Positions 10,986 to 21,715 of a stretch of 51,678 bases of DNA are shown one piece after another. The notes beneath the pieces were generated by a model, which was not told where the DNA came from, made no database searches, and worked only from the letters and a program-made list of their open reading frames with translations. The DNA is from Spongospora subterranea f. sp. subterranea (lineage: Eukaryota > Endomyxa: Phytomyxea > Phytomyxea > Plasmodiophorida). Numbering within the stretch: position 1 is the stretch's first letter; the number at the start of each line of letters is the position of its first letter. The translations under genes and the position numbers were made by a program. The stretch covers positions 1 to 51,678 of the forward strand of contig JAUGWO010000221.1 of NCBI GenBank assembly GCA_049724395.1. The letters are read 5' to 3'.

Positions 10986-13500
10986 AAGAAAGCCGATGAA
11001 CCAACCCAAGAAAAGTGGTCTACCAATTCAAGTAAGGCGATGAACCAACTCAAGTAAGGCGATGAACCAGTTCAAGCAAGGCGATCTACCAATTCAAGTA
11101 AGGCGATGAACCAACTCAAGTAACCCGATCTACCAATTCAAGTAAGACGATGAACCAACTCAAGTAAAGGCGATGAAGCAAGTCGAGAGTACCAACCAAC
11201 ATTACAATTCAAGCAAGTAAGGCGATGACTCAAGTAAGGCGATCAATTCAAGTAAGGCGATTCAACCAACTCAACTCAAGGATCTACCAATTCAAGTAAG
11301 ACGATGAACCAACTCAAGTAAGGCGATGAACCAATTCAAGTAAGGCGATCAAGTAACGACCAACTCAAGTAAGGCGATGAACCAACTCAAGTAAGGCGAT
11401 CTGCCAATTCAATTAAGACGATGAACCAACTCAAGTAAGGCGATGAACCAACTCAAGCAAGGTGATCTACCAATTCAAGTAAGGCGATGAACCAATTCAA
11501 GTAAGGCGATGACCCAACTCAATAAGGCGATGAACCAATTCAAGTAAGGCGATGAACCAACTCAAGTAAGGCGATGAACCAAGTCAAGGCGATGAACCAA
11601 TTCAAGTCTACCAATTCAAGTAAGACGATGAACCAACTCAAGTAAGAACCATGATTCAATTCAAGTAAGACGATGAACCAACTCAAGTAAGGCGATGAAC
11701 CAACTCAAGTAAGGCGATCTACCAATTCAAGTAAGGCGATGAACCAACTCAAGTAAGGCGATCTACCAATTCAAGTAAGGCGATGAACCAACTCTAAGGC
11801 GATGAACCAACTCAAGTAAGGTGATCTACCAATTCAAGTAAGGCGATGAACCAATTCAAGAAGGCGATGAACAAGTAAGGCGATGAACCAATTCAAGTAA
11901 GGTGATGAACCAATTCAAGTAAGGCGATGAACCAACTCAACTATCGAGTAAGGCGATCTACCAATTCAAGTTTGGCGATGAACCAACTCAAGTAATGAAC
12001 GATGACCCAACGATGAACCAAGTAAGGCGATGAACCAACTCAAGTAAGGCGACCATCTCAACCAACTCAAGTAAGGCGATGAACCAACTCAAGTAAGGCG
12101 ATGAACCAATTCAAGTAAGGCGATGAACCAACTCAAGTAAGGCGATGAACCAACTCAAGCAAGGCGATCTACCAATTCTATCGATGAACCAACTCAAGTA
12201 AGACGATGACCAACTCAATTAAGGAGATGAACCAACTCAAGTAAGGCGATGAACCAACTCAAGTAAGGCGATCTACCAATTCAAGTAAGGCGATGAATTC
12301 AACTCAAGTAAGGCGATCTTCAATTCAAGTAAGGCGATGAACCAACTCAAGTAAGGTGATGAACCAACTCAAGGTGATCTACCAGTAAGGCCAACCAACT
12401 CAAGTAAGGCGATCTACCAACGATCAACTCAAGGCGATGAACCAATTCAAGTAAGGCGATGAACCAACTCAAGTAAGTCGATGAACCAACTCAAGTAAGG
12501 AGATGAACCAATTCAAGTAAGGCGATCTACCAATTCAAGTAAGGCGATCTACCAACTCAAGTCAGGCGATGTAACCAACTCAAGTAAGCCAGGCGATCTA
12601 CCAACTCAAGTAAGGCGATGAACCAACTCAAGTCAGGCGATGAACCAACTCAAGTAAGGCGATGAACCAACTCAAGTAAGGCGATCTACCAATTCAAGTA
12701 AGGCGATGAACCAACTCGAACCAAGGCGATGCACCAACTCAAGTAAGGCGATGAACCAATTCAAGTAAGGCGATGAACCAATTCAAGTAAGGCGATGAAC
12801 CAACTCAAGTAAGGCGATCTACCAATTCAAGTAAGGCGATGAACCAACTCAAGTAAGGCGATGAACAACTCAAGTAAGGCGATCAACCAATTCAAGCAAA
12901 GACGATGAACCAACTCAAGTAAGGCGATCTACCAACTCAAGTAAGGCGATCTACCATTTCAAGTAATGAACCAACTCAAGTAAGGCGATGAACCAACTCA
13001 AGTAAAGCGATCTACCAATTCAAGTAAGGCGATGAACAACTCAAGGCGATGAACCAACTCAAGTAAGGCGATCTACCAATTCAAGTAAGGCGATCAAGGC
13101 GATCTACCAATTCAAGCAAGCGATGAACCAATTCAAGTAAGGCGATCAACCAACGAAAAGTAAGGTGATCTACCAATTCAAGTAAGGCGATGAACCAACT
13201 TCAAGTAAGGCGATGCACCAACTCAAGCAAGTCGATCTACCAATTCAAGTAAGCGGAACTACCAATTCAAGTTCGGCGATTCGCCAACTGAAGTAGGGCG
13301 CCCTATCAATTCTAATAATGCAATGAACCAAAGCAATTAAGGCGATCTACCCATTCAAAGAAGGCGATGAACATCTAAGGCGATCTACGAATTCAAGTAG
13401 GAGATCAATTTCAAACCCTAGAGGGCGATGTAACAAACCCAATTAAGTCGATGTTACCAATCAACTCAGGCCATCTAACAATTCAAGTCGGCGATTTAGC
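10986..13500 (+). repeat. 22-bp minisatellite, type 1
   Basis: The core AAGGCGATG is followed by AACCAACTCAAGT, alternating irregularly with AAGGCGATC plus TACCAATTCAAGT, with a period of 22 bp. Indels and truncated units are commoner than in 3,790-6,395. The last 250 bp (13,250-13,500) drift strongly, with units shading into unique-looking DNA before the type 2 array begins. AAGTAAGG in each unit gives a stop every 66 bp. Confidence 0.92.
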
Positions 13501-13745
13501 ATTTCAAGTAAGGCGATGCAACATCTTAAGGCATGCAATTCCACAATTCAAGGAAGGAAGAACGATGCAACAATTGAAAGAAGGCGATTTTACAATTCAC
13601 AGAAGGTAACATTTCACAGAAGGCGATGTAACATTTCAAAGAAGGCGATGTATCATTTCAAGAAGGCGATGCAACATTTCAAAGAAGGCGAAGTAACATT
13701 TCAAAGAAGGCGATGTAACGTTTCAAAGAAGTCGATGTAACATGT
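13500..13745 (+). repeat. Transition zone between type 1 and type 2 minisatellite (type 3-like units)
   Basis: About ten units with GATGTAACATTTCAAAGAAG-like sequence, which is otherwise the type 3 form of 21,716-26,815, sit exactly between the type 1 and type 2 arrays. Spacing is 20-23 bp. Confidence 0.8.
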
Positions 13746-16072
13746 CAAAGAAGGCGATGCAACATTTCGAGTAAGGCGATGCGACATTTCGAGGAAGGCG
13801 ATGCAACATTTCGAGGAATGCGATGCAACATTTCAAGGAAAGTGATGCAACATTTCGAGGAAGGTGATGCAACATTTCGAGCAAGGCGATGCAACATTTC
13901 GAGGAAGGTGATGCAACATTTCGAGGAAGGCGATGCAACATTTCGAGGAAAGCGATGCAACATTTCGAGGAAGGCGATGCAACATTTCGAGAAAGGCGAT
14001 GCAACATTTCGAGGAAGGTGATGCAACATTTCAAGGAAGGCGATGCAACATTTCGAGGAAGGCGATGCAACATTTCGAGGAAAATGATGCAACATTTCGA
14101 GAAAGGCGATGCAACATTTCGAGAAAGGCGATGCAACATTTCGAGGAAGGTGATGCAACATTTCAAGGAAGGCGATGCAACATTTCGAGAAAGGCGATGC
14201 AACATTTCGAGGAAGGCGATGCAACATTTCGAGAAAGGTGATGCAACATTTCAAGGAAGGCGATGCAACATTTCGAGGAAAGTGATGCAACATTTCGAGG
14301 AAGGCGATGCAACATTTCGAGAGCAAGGCGATGCGACATTTCAGGAAGGCGATGCAACATTTCAAGGAAGGCGATGCAACATTTCAAAGAAGGCGATGTA
14401 ACATTTCGAGAAAGGCGATGCAACATTTCGAGGAAGGCGATGCAACATTTCGAGGAAGGCGATGCAACATTTCAAGAAGGCGATGCAACATTTCGAGAAA
14501 GGCGTTGCAACATTCAAGAAGGCGATGCAACATTTCGAGGAAGGCGATGCAACATTTCAAGGAAGGCGATGTAACATTTCAAGGAAGGCGATGTAACATT
14601 TCAAGAAGGCGATGCAACATTTCGACAGAAGGCGATGCAACATTTCGAGGAAGGTGATGCAACATTTCGAAGAAGGCGATGCAACAGTTCAAGGAAGGCG
14701 ATGCAACATTTCGAGAAAGGCGATGCAATATTTCGAGGAAGGCGATGCAACATTTCGAGGAAGGCGATGCAAAATTTCAGGAAGGCGATGCAACATTTCG
14801 AGGAAGGCGATGCAACATTTCGAGGAAAGTGATGCAACATTTCGAAGAAAGCGATGTAACATTTCGAGGAAGGCGATGCAACATTTCGAGGAAGGTGATG
14901 CAACATTTCGAGGAAGGCGATGCAACATTTCGAGGAAGGCGATGAAACATTTCGAGAAAGGCGATGCAACATTTCGAGAAGGCGATGCAACATTTCGAGG
15001 AAGGTGATGCAACATTTCAAGGAAGGCGATGCAACATTTCGAGAAAGGCGATGCAACATTTCGAGGAAGGCGATGCAACATTTCGAGAAAGGTGATGCAA
15101 CATTTCAAGGAAGGCGCAACATTTCGAGGAAAGTGATGCAACATTTCGAGGAAGGCGATGCAACATTTCGAGAAAGGCGATGCAACATTTCGAGGAAGGC
15201 GATGCAACATTTCAAGGAAGGCGATGCAACATTTCGAGAAAGGCGATGCAACATTTCGAGGAAGGCGATGCAACATTTCGAGGAAGGTGATGCAACATTT
15301 CAAGGAAGGCGATGCAACATTTCGAGAAAGGCGTTGCAACATTAGGAAGGCGATGCAACATTTCGAGGAAGGCGATGCAACATTTCGAGGAAGGTGATGC
15401 AACATTTCAAGGAAGGCGATGCAACATTTCGAGAAAGGCGATGCAACATTGCGAGGAAGGCGATGCAACATTTCGAGGAAGGTGATGCAACATTTCGAAG
15501 AAGGCGATGCAACAGTTCGAGGAAGGTGATGCAACATTTCGAGAAAGGCGATGCAACATTTCGAGGAAGGCGATGCAACATTTCGAGGAAGGTGATGCAA
15601 AATTTCGAGGAAGGCGATGCAACATTCCGAGGAAGGCGATGCAACATTTCGAGGAAGGTGATGCAACATTTCGAGGAAAGTGATGCAACATTTCGAGGAA
15701 GGCGATGCAACATTTCGAGGAAGGTGATGCAACATTTCGAGGAAGGCGATGCAACATTTCGAGGAAAGTGATGCAACATTTCGAGGAAAGTGATGCAACA
15801 TTTCGAGGAAAGCGATGCAACATTTCGGGGAAGGCGATGCAACATTTCGAGGAAAGTGATGCAACATTTCGAGGAAGGCGATGCAACAGTTCGAGGAAGG
15901 TGATGCAACATTTCGAGAAAGGCGATGCAACATTTCGAGGAAGGCGATGCAACATTTCGAGGAAGGTGATGCAACATTTCAAGGAAGGCGATGCAACATT
16001 TCGAGAAAGGCGAAGCAACATTTCGAGGAAGGCGATGCAACATTTCGAGGAAAGCGATGTAACATTTCGAAG
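13745..16072 (+). repeat. 22-bp minisatellite, type 2, open in all six frames
   Basis: About 105 units of GGCGATGCAACATTTCGAGG plus two bases, with GAGAAAG and CAAGGAAG variants. Neither strand of the consensus contains a stop codon in any of the three phases a 22-bp unit cycles through, so frames of up to 414 codons arise (minus 15,933-14,689). Read as protein, the plus strand gives a 22-residue charged repeat (MQHFEEGDATFRGRRCNISR...) and the minus strand a Leu/Cys-rich one (MLHRLPRNVASPSSKCCIAF...). I regard the frames as a property of the repeat until expression is shown. Confidence 0.93.
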
Positions 16073-16290
16073 AAGGATCAAGAAGGCGCTGTGTCAGGAG
16101 CTGGATGCCGCCCGACAACAGGTTGACAGCCAGATGGAGCTGTCCCTGATCAGAGTGCTGGAGGCAACGCTGGCCCAAGAGCATTACGCCTACCAATTCG
16201 CGACTGGGTCGCACGACAAGATAGTTACGGTGACAAGCATTGCAAGTTGAATCTAAGGCGATGTTGTCAGCAATGACCGTTGACTTTGGG
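16073..16290 (+). pseudogene. Duplicated 3' end of the TPR-protein gene
   Basis: Bases 16,077-16,290 repeat 9,357-9,594 in the same orientation with few changes. They cover about the last 45 codons (IKKALCQELD...EHYAYQ) and the following DNA up to TAAGGCGATGTTGTCAGCAA. The frame stays open and runs directly out of the type 2 minisatellite, so the piece is a 5'-truncated copy whose missing part is replaced by array DNA. The coding end diverges from 9,491 and stops at about 16,248-16,250. Confidence 0.85.
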
Positions 16291-16976
16291 ACCAAATGTG
16301 ATCAATTGTGATCAAATATAATGTGATAATCTGATTCGAATGTGTTCAAATGTAAAGCAGGGTCAGTCATTGGTTATCTAACCCTAGATTTATTGGTTGT
16401 AGCAGCTGTCATCAGTATAGTATGCAAATCACGTTGTGCTTATTCAGATTGCAGCCATCCCGGTCTGAGAATGATTGTAGCTGTTCTTCGCATCGTTTTG
16501 CGATTGGCGTCGAAATGTGAACAGTTGCAGTTCCGTCTAATGAGGGTGTTTTCTTGCGATTCCCAAATTTTATTGCTGGCTTTATTTCAATCCGTTTCTG
16601 CCACTGGGAAGGGTTTCTTGGATTTCGATATACAGATGACTCAACAATGTGAGGCTGGAGGTAGTTAGCTCTCATCAAATGGAACAATTCGACAATTTTT
16701 CTTTCGCCAACGAATAAAATTTCATGACGGAGAGCGATTTGAAAAACAGCCCATTTTTAAAATTGGCCACTATGGTAAAAAGTGTACATATAGAAAGAAA
16801 TACACCAAATGAAAGATCTCGACGAGCCGGTTCCAATGTGCCAAAAATCGACTTCTGAAAAGCTTTATTTCCAGAGATATTATATGAAGAAGTTTGCACT
16901 GCAGCAAAGTCGCTGATCGTTGAGCGTGGGCATTTCGTGGTGTGATAGCAAGTGGATTTGTCAGAACATTTGAAAT
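16291..16976. other. Unique right-arm DNA without a convincing gene
   Basis: The stretch is AT-rich with only short frames. Part of it (about 16,720-16,976) is the preserved partner of the left-arm island 1,497-1,800. No domain, repeat or RNA gene is recognised. Confidence 0.6.
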
Positions 16977-17345
16977 TTATTCAGACGCTAATCCGTGCAA
17001 CACGACGCTCGTTTCTTTCCTCAAACTCCAAGCGCAGTTCATCGACGGCAATCGAGTCGGGGAGACGTCGATGTGATCGATACTTACGCGTTGCGAAATC
17101 ACCCAATCAATGTCAATTATCCGTTGCCATTTGAAATGTCTGCCCTGTCTTAAGTGCAAAATATCCCCGGTACGTTTGAACTCAATTGCACTCTCCCGAA
17201 CCTTACGTGCCCAGTATAAACTACTCGTGTTCAAGACCTTAACAGCGGCAAACGATGAAGCCTTGCTGCGGCTCATCTGTTTTCCTACGTGGTGTCGTAG
17301 AAAGTGCTCGATTGCGCTCATCATGACAAATGCATTCACCTTCAT
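16977..17345 (-). CDS. Hypothetical protein or exon, 122 codons
   Basis: A minus-strand frame starts with ATG at 17,345 (MKVNAFVMMSAIEHFLRHH) and is rich in Lys, Arg, Ser and His; no domain is recognised. It lies downstream of the candidate nuclear-protein gene at 18,185-17,388 on the same strand and could be a further exon. GTTCGGGAG after AAG at about 17,200 and similar sites could be donors, but I cannot fix a model. In the left arm this DNA is mostly replaced by minisatellite. Confidence 0.35.
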   Translation of the reverse strand: MKVNAFVMMSAIEHFLRHHVGKQMSRSKASSFAAVKVLNTSSLYWARKVRESAIEFKRTGDILHLRQGRHFKWQRIIDIDWVISQRVSIDHIDVSPTRLPSMNCAWSLRKETSVVLHGLASE

Positions 17346-17387
17346 CGCCAAATTAAGATGAATCGTAAAAGATACAGTATATAACTT

Positions 17388-18185
17388 CTAACTCAACTGT
17401 CCTTGATTTGCCAAGTTCTGCCTCTGCTTCATCGAGTCCTTCAGAAGTTTATCGTCCTCCTCAGTAAATATAACGCAACCATTTTCCGATGTACCTGAAG
17501 ATGGTACAACACCAGCGTTGCTCTCCAGGATCTCATCAAAATACTCATCTCCAAACATCGGGGGGAGGGGCAATGTCGCCATCGCCAGACGGCAGCCTTA
17601 TGTCCTCAATCGAGGATATGGCCATTGCTGGTTCAGATTTCCGTTGGAAGATGTCCAAAATGCTGTGATTACTCTGGCGAGTTTTCCTGATGCTCTCATT
17701 TTTCCGGTTCCTTGCTGTTTGACTAGTTTCATCGTATCGTCGGCGACGTTTATGAGCGTCCGATGGAAACGCATGCACCGGCGCAGATGACAAAGGTTGA
17801 TTTTGTTCGGATTCGCTGTCCGACCAGTTACTCAAACGAGTCAAACGTCTTTTTCCCAAGGCGATTCGATGTCTGCTTGGCCTTTGTCATCAGATAGATC
17901 CTTATCAGACAGTTGAACGGGGACACCCGCTTCAGACGCAATCATCGAGAAGGCAAATGAGATAGCACGCTTCATGGCAGCCACGTCTCTCGCATTCTTA
18001 GCGGCAACGCCGCGCTTGTTCAGACGTGGAATAATTGCAGCCGATTGTGTATAAAATGCGCAGAATGGTTCAGACCTCATCAAATTCGGTCACAATATCC
18101 ACAAACCCAGATTTATTGACTGCAATCGCGCCTACAAGAAATTCCAGTCGAATGAGCCTATTCCAGGCCCAATCTGAGCAATATT
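17388..18185 (-). CDS. Candidate nuclear protein gene, at least two exons, frame disturbed
   Basis: Minus-strand coding signal begins near 18,185 (WNRLIRLEFLVGAIAVNKSG), reaches a donor after FVDIVTEFDE at 18,076, and can resume after a 79-nt intron (18,075-17,997) at NARDVAAMKRAISFAFSMIA, phase 0. A second frame from about 17,855 encodes a Ser/Arg-rich part with a basic KRRRRY cluster, a likely nuclear localisation signal. A third, from 17,582, encodes an acidic C-terminal part ending LANQGQLS. The first frame change coincides with an AAGGCGAT octamer at 17,858-17,865, the minisatellite core. The second lies near a C-rich run at about 17,562-17,573. The left arm retains only islands of this gene. 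No family is recognised, and it may already be a pseudogene. Confidence 0.45.
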
Positions 18186-18640
18186 GACGAAGTTGGAAAT
18201 TTGGAAAAAGACCGAAAAATTGAAAGAAAACCTAAAGTGTAGCTCAATCGTCAGGAATTTTCAAGGCACATCTTTTTTGTTAACATTGTTGTGGTCGAAA
18301 ACGTCTGTGAGAGGCTGTAGGGACTGACTGAAACTAGACATCCCACACTGTATTAGCAGAGCTGATTCAAAGGATAAAGTGCGATATCATTACGATTCCG
18401 GGACGTTCTAGGTCGAGATGGCGAACACCGTCTGGCGCTGTGACACACGGATTGACATCGTCCGAGTGGGCGTATTTGTCTACCAATTCAATTAAGGTGA
18501 TCTTCCATTCAAGTAAGACGATGAACCAGCTCAAGTATGGTGGCCTACCAATTCAAGCAAAGCGAAACCAACTCAAGTACGGTCATCTAACAATTCAAGA
18601 TGAGGGGGCAGCAACCCCTCGGACGTCGGTCCGCACAAAC
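18186..18640. other. Outer right-arm unique DNA with scattered type 1 units
   Basis: Bases 18,206-18,273 match left-arm island 382-450, and 18,590-18,701 match 1-112, both inverted. Between about 18,480 and 18,600 there are five worn type 1 units. No gene is seen. Confidence 0.7.
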
Positions 18641-20000
18641 AGTTCTAAAGACAGGTTACTGGCTTAAACCGCAAATTCTGCGAGGACCGTTTAAAAACCG
18701 AGTTAACTTGATGGCAATTACAACTAACATGACGAATACAGATAAACTGCACATGATCAAACCCGATCCTAACAAAAAGGATGAAGGTAGGCCCAAGGCG
18801 AACCGATGCGGATAGTACGGATTACGACAACAAAAGGCCAGGAAATATAAACCAAAAGAGCGTTCGTTGTACGAAACAGGAGTGATATAAACGAGAACAA
18901 TGCAGACATCATTTCGTGAGGCCGACAGAAAAACAAGTCGGTTAACATTTGGCTGACAAGCTAAACTAAACTACAACATTCAAGTCCAAGGCGATCTACC
19001 AATTCAATTTACGAAGGTCGTTTCACATGAAGGCGCCCATAAGAGGTTCAAGATCAGGACTGGCAAGAGCATCAAGCTAGACGTCTGACGACGCGCCGCT
19101 ACCGGCACCTTGGTGCATTAGTCGACCAATTCAGGAAGGAGTGAACCCTCGGATGTGCAATTCAACGCGACCATCCACATCAAAAGAAGGCGAGCATAAT
19201 CAAGAGAAGGCGATCTGCCACATGTTCAATTAAGGCGATGAACCAATTTCACAGTAAGGCGATGATCCGCTGAGACAATCGTAGTGATAACAATTTATTC
19301 AATTCAGAAGGCGATGTAACAATTGCAAGTTGGTGCCCGTTCATATGAACCCCTTGAACATAAGGAACTTGACATGTGAAACTAAGGCGACCACAATTCA
19401 ATTTGGAAACGTTAATGCGATCCCCAACCATGATGATGATACATGATCTGGCCCGATTGAATCATCAGCCGACCATCCAGGCGATGTAATCAAAGAAAGA
19501 AGAACGAGTACATAATCATTTTGAATGACAAAAACCATTTCAAGAAGGAATCACAAACGATATCTCAGCGAGGAAGGAATGTTACAACATTTCGAAGGAG
19601 GGAATGATGACAATTTCACAGAAGGCGATGTACCAATTCAAGGAAGGCGATGAACATTACTCAAGAACCCGATCTACCAATTCAAGAAGGCGATGTACAA
19701 TTCCAAGTAAGGCGTTCGTAACAGGGTGAGGCAATTCGAGAAGAGGCGAAAGACAAGGAACAACAATGAAGGCCTGTAACAATTCAACAAGGCGATCACG
19801 AACAACCGAGTAAGGCGATGAATCATTTGACAAGGCCAAGGCGATCTGCCAATTCAATAAGACGATGAACCAACAAGGGATCACAAAGAGCGATGTCACC
19901 AACTGAACTCTTGACATGCCACAAGGTCGCACGTCACAATTGTCAAAACTTCATTCATTTGCAGCCATTTCAATTCATTTGAAAACCATCGCAAAGAAGG
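18640..20000 (+). repeat. Module M3, third copy of M, studded with minisatellite fragments
   Basis: This is a direct copy of 9,840-10,985. Matching landmarks are the CAGGTTACTGGCTTAA motif near 18,653, GTTCATATGAACCCCTTGA near 19,339 and GATGATACATGATCTGGCC near 19,434. Unlike M1 and M2, it is interrupted every 30-80 bp by pieces such as AAGGCGATGTAACA, CTACCAATTCAA or TTTCACAGAAGG, often where M2 has similar short words. Confidence 0.85.
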
Positions 20001-21715
20001 CGAAAATCAATTCAAGAAAGACGATGAACCAACTTCAAGTAAGGTGATATACCAATTCAAGCAAGGCGATGAACCAACGATGAACCAACTCAAGTAACCC
20101 GATCTACCAATTCAAGTCAAGGCGAACTACCAATTCAAAGTAAGGCGATCTTACCCAACTCAACTCAAGGAAGGTGATCTACCAATTCAAGTAAGTCGAT
20201 GAACCAACTCAAGTATGGCGATCTACCAATTCAAGTAAGGCGATCTACCAATTCAAGTTAGGCGATTCGTCAACCCAAGTAAAATCTAACATTTCCAAGT
20301 AAGGCGATGCACCAACTCAACTAAGGCGATGAAACAACTCAAGAAAGGTGCAACCATAACATCTTAAGTAAGGCGATGCTCCAACTCAAGGAACACGATC
20401 TGCCATTTCAAGAAAGACGATGAACCAACTCAACTAAGGCGATGAAACAACTCGAGCAACGGCGATCTACCAATTCAAGAAATTCGATGAACCAACTCAA
20501 GTAACCCGATGACCCAATTCAAGTAAGGCGATCTACCAATTCAACTAAGGCGATGATCCAACTCAAGTAAGGCGATCTACCAATTCAAGTAGGCGATGCA
20601 CCAACTCAAGTCATGCGACGATCTGTCAATCCAAGTAAGACGATGAACCAACTCAACTAAGGCGATGAAACAACTCAAGCAAGGTGATCTACCATCTCAA
20701 GAAAGGCGAACTACCAAAAGTAAGGCGATGCATCAACTCAATAAGGCGATCTGCCAATTCAATTAAGACGATGAACCAACTCAACTAAGGCGATGAACCA
20801 ACTCGAGCAAGGCGATCTACCAATTCAAGTAATTCGATGAACCAACTCAAGTAAGACGATGACCCAATTCAAGTAAGGTGATCTACCAATTCAAGCAAGG
20901 CGATGAACCAACTCAAGTAACCCGATCTACCAATTCAAGTCAGGCGAACTACCAATTCCAGTAAGGCGCCCTAACATCTTAAGTCAGGCGTTGCTCCAAC
21001 TCAAGGAACACAATCTATCATTTCAAGTAAGACGATGAACCACTCAACTAAGGCGATGAAACAACTCAAGCAAGGCGATCTACCAATTCAAGTATGGCGA
21101 TGCACCAACTCAAGTAAACCGATCTGTCAATTCAAGTAAGACGATGAACCAACTCAACTAAGGCGATGAAACAACTCAAGCAAGGTGATCTACCATCTCA
21201 AGTAATTCGAAGGTAAGACGATACCAACTCAAGTAAGGCGATCGATACCAATTCAAGTCAGGCGAACTACCAATTCAAGTAAGGCGATAACATCTTAAGT
21301 CAGGCGTTGCTCCAACTCAAGGAACACAATCTATCATTTCAAGTAAGACGATGAACCACTCAACTAAGGCGATGAAACAACTCAAGCAAGGCGATCTACC
21401 AATTCAAGTAAGGCGATGCACCAACTCAAGTAAGCGATCTGTCAATCCAAGTAAGACGATGAACCAACTCAACTAAGGCGATGAAACAACTCAAGCAAGG
21501 TGATCTACCATCTCAAGTAAGGCGAACTACCAAAAGTAAGGCGATGCATCAACTCAATAAGGCGATCTGCCAATTCAATTAAGACGATGAACCAACTCAA
21601 CTAAGGCGATGAACCAACTCGAGCAAGGCGATCTACCAATTCAAGTAATTCGATGAACCAACTCAAGTAAGACGATGACCCAATTCAAGTAAGGTGATAC
21701 CTACTAATTCAAGCA
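20000..21715 (+). repeat. 22-bp minisatellite, type 1, with higher-order duplication
   Basis: Type 1 units are heavily varied (CTCAACTAAGG, GATGAAACAACTC, AACCCGATCTACC, GGAACACAATCTATC). The variants reveal higher-order copies: about 270 bp at 20,640-20,910 recur almost exactly at 21,455-21,725, and about 130 bp at 20,990-21,120 recur at 21,300-21,430. The same variant order also occurs inverted at 175-295. Confidence 0.9.

Larger units (their letters stand above)
1..18701. repeat. Giant imperfect palindrome (inverted duplication), arms 1-8,532 and 8,748-18,701
   Basis: The reverse complement of the left arm can be followed through the right arm. Bases 1-33 match 18,669-18,701; the M module at 6,396-7,570 matches 9,740-10,985; 7,590-7,770 matches 9,535-9,710; and the inner edges 8,520-8,532 and 8,748-8,760 match exactly. 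The spacer is about 215 bp (8,533-8,747). The right arm is about 1.4 kb longer, mainly because its outer 2.2 kb is intact while the left counterpart is broken up by minisatellite. Array orientation flips across the centre, as expected for an inverted duplication. The left end reaches the window edge, so the structure may extend further. Unequal divergence of the arms argues against a simple assembly fold-back. Confidence 0.93.

Noticed and set aside
13745-15933. Long frames in the type 2 array as individual genes (for example minus 15,933-14,689)
   Set aside because: All six frames are open at once because the unit lacks stops; without expression data no single frame is supported.
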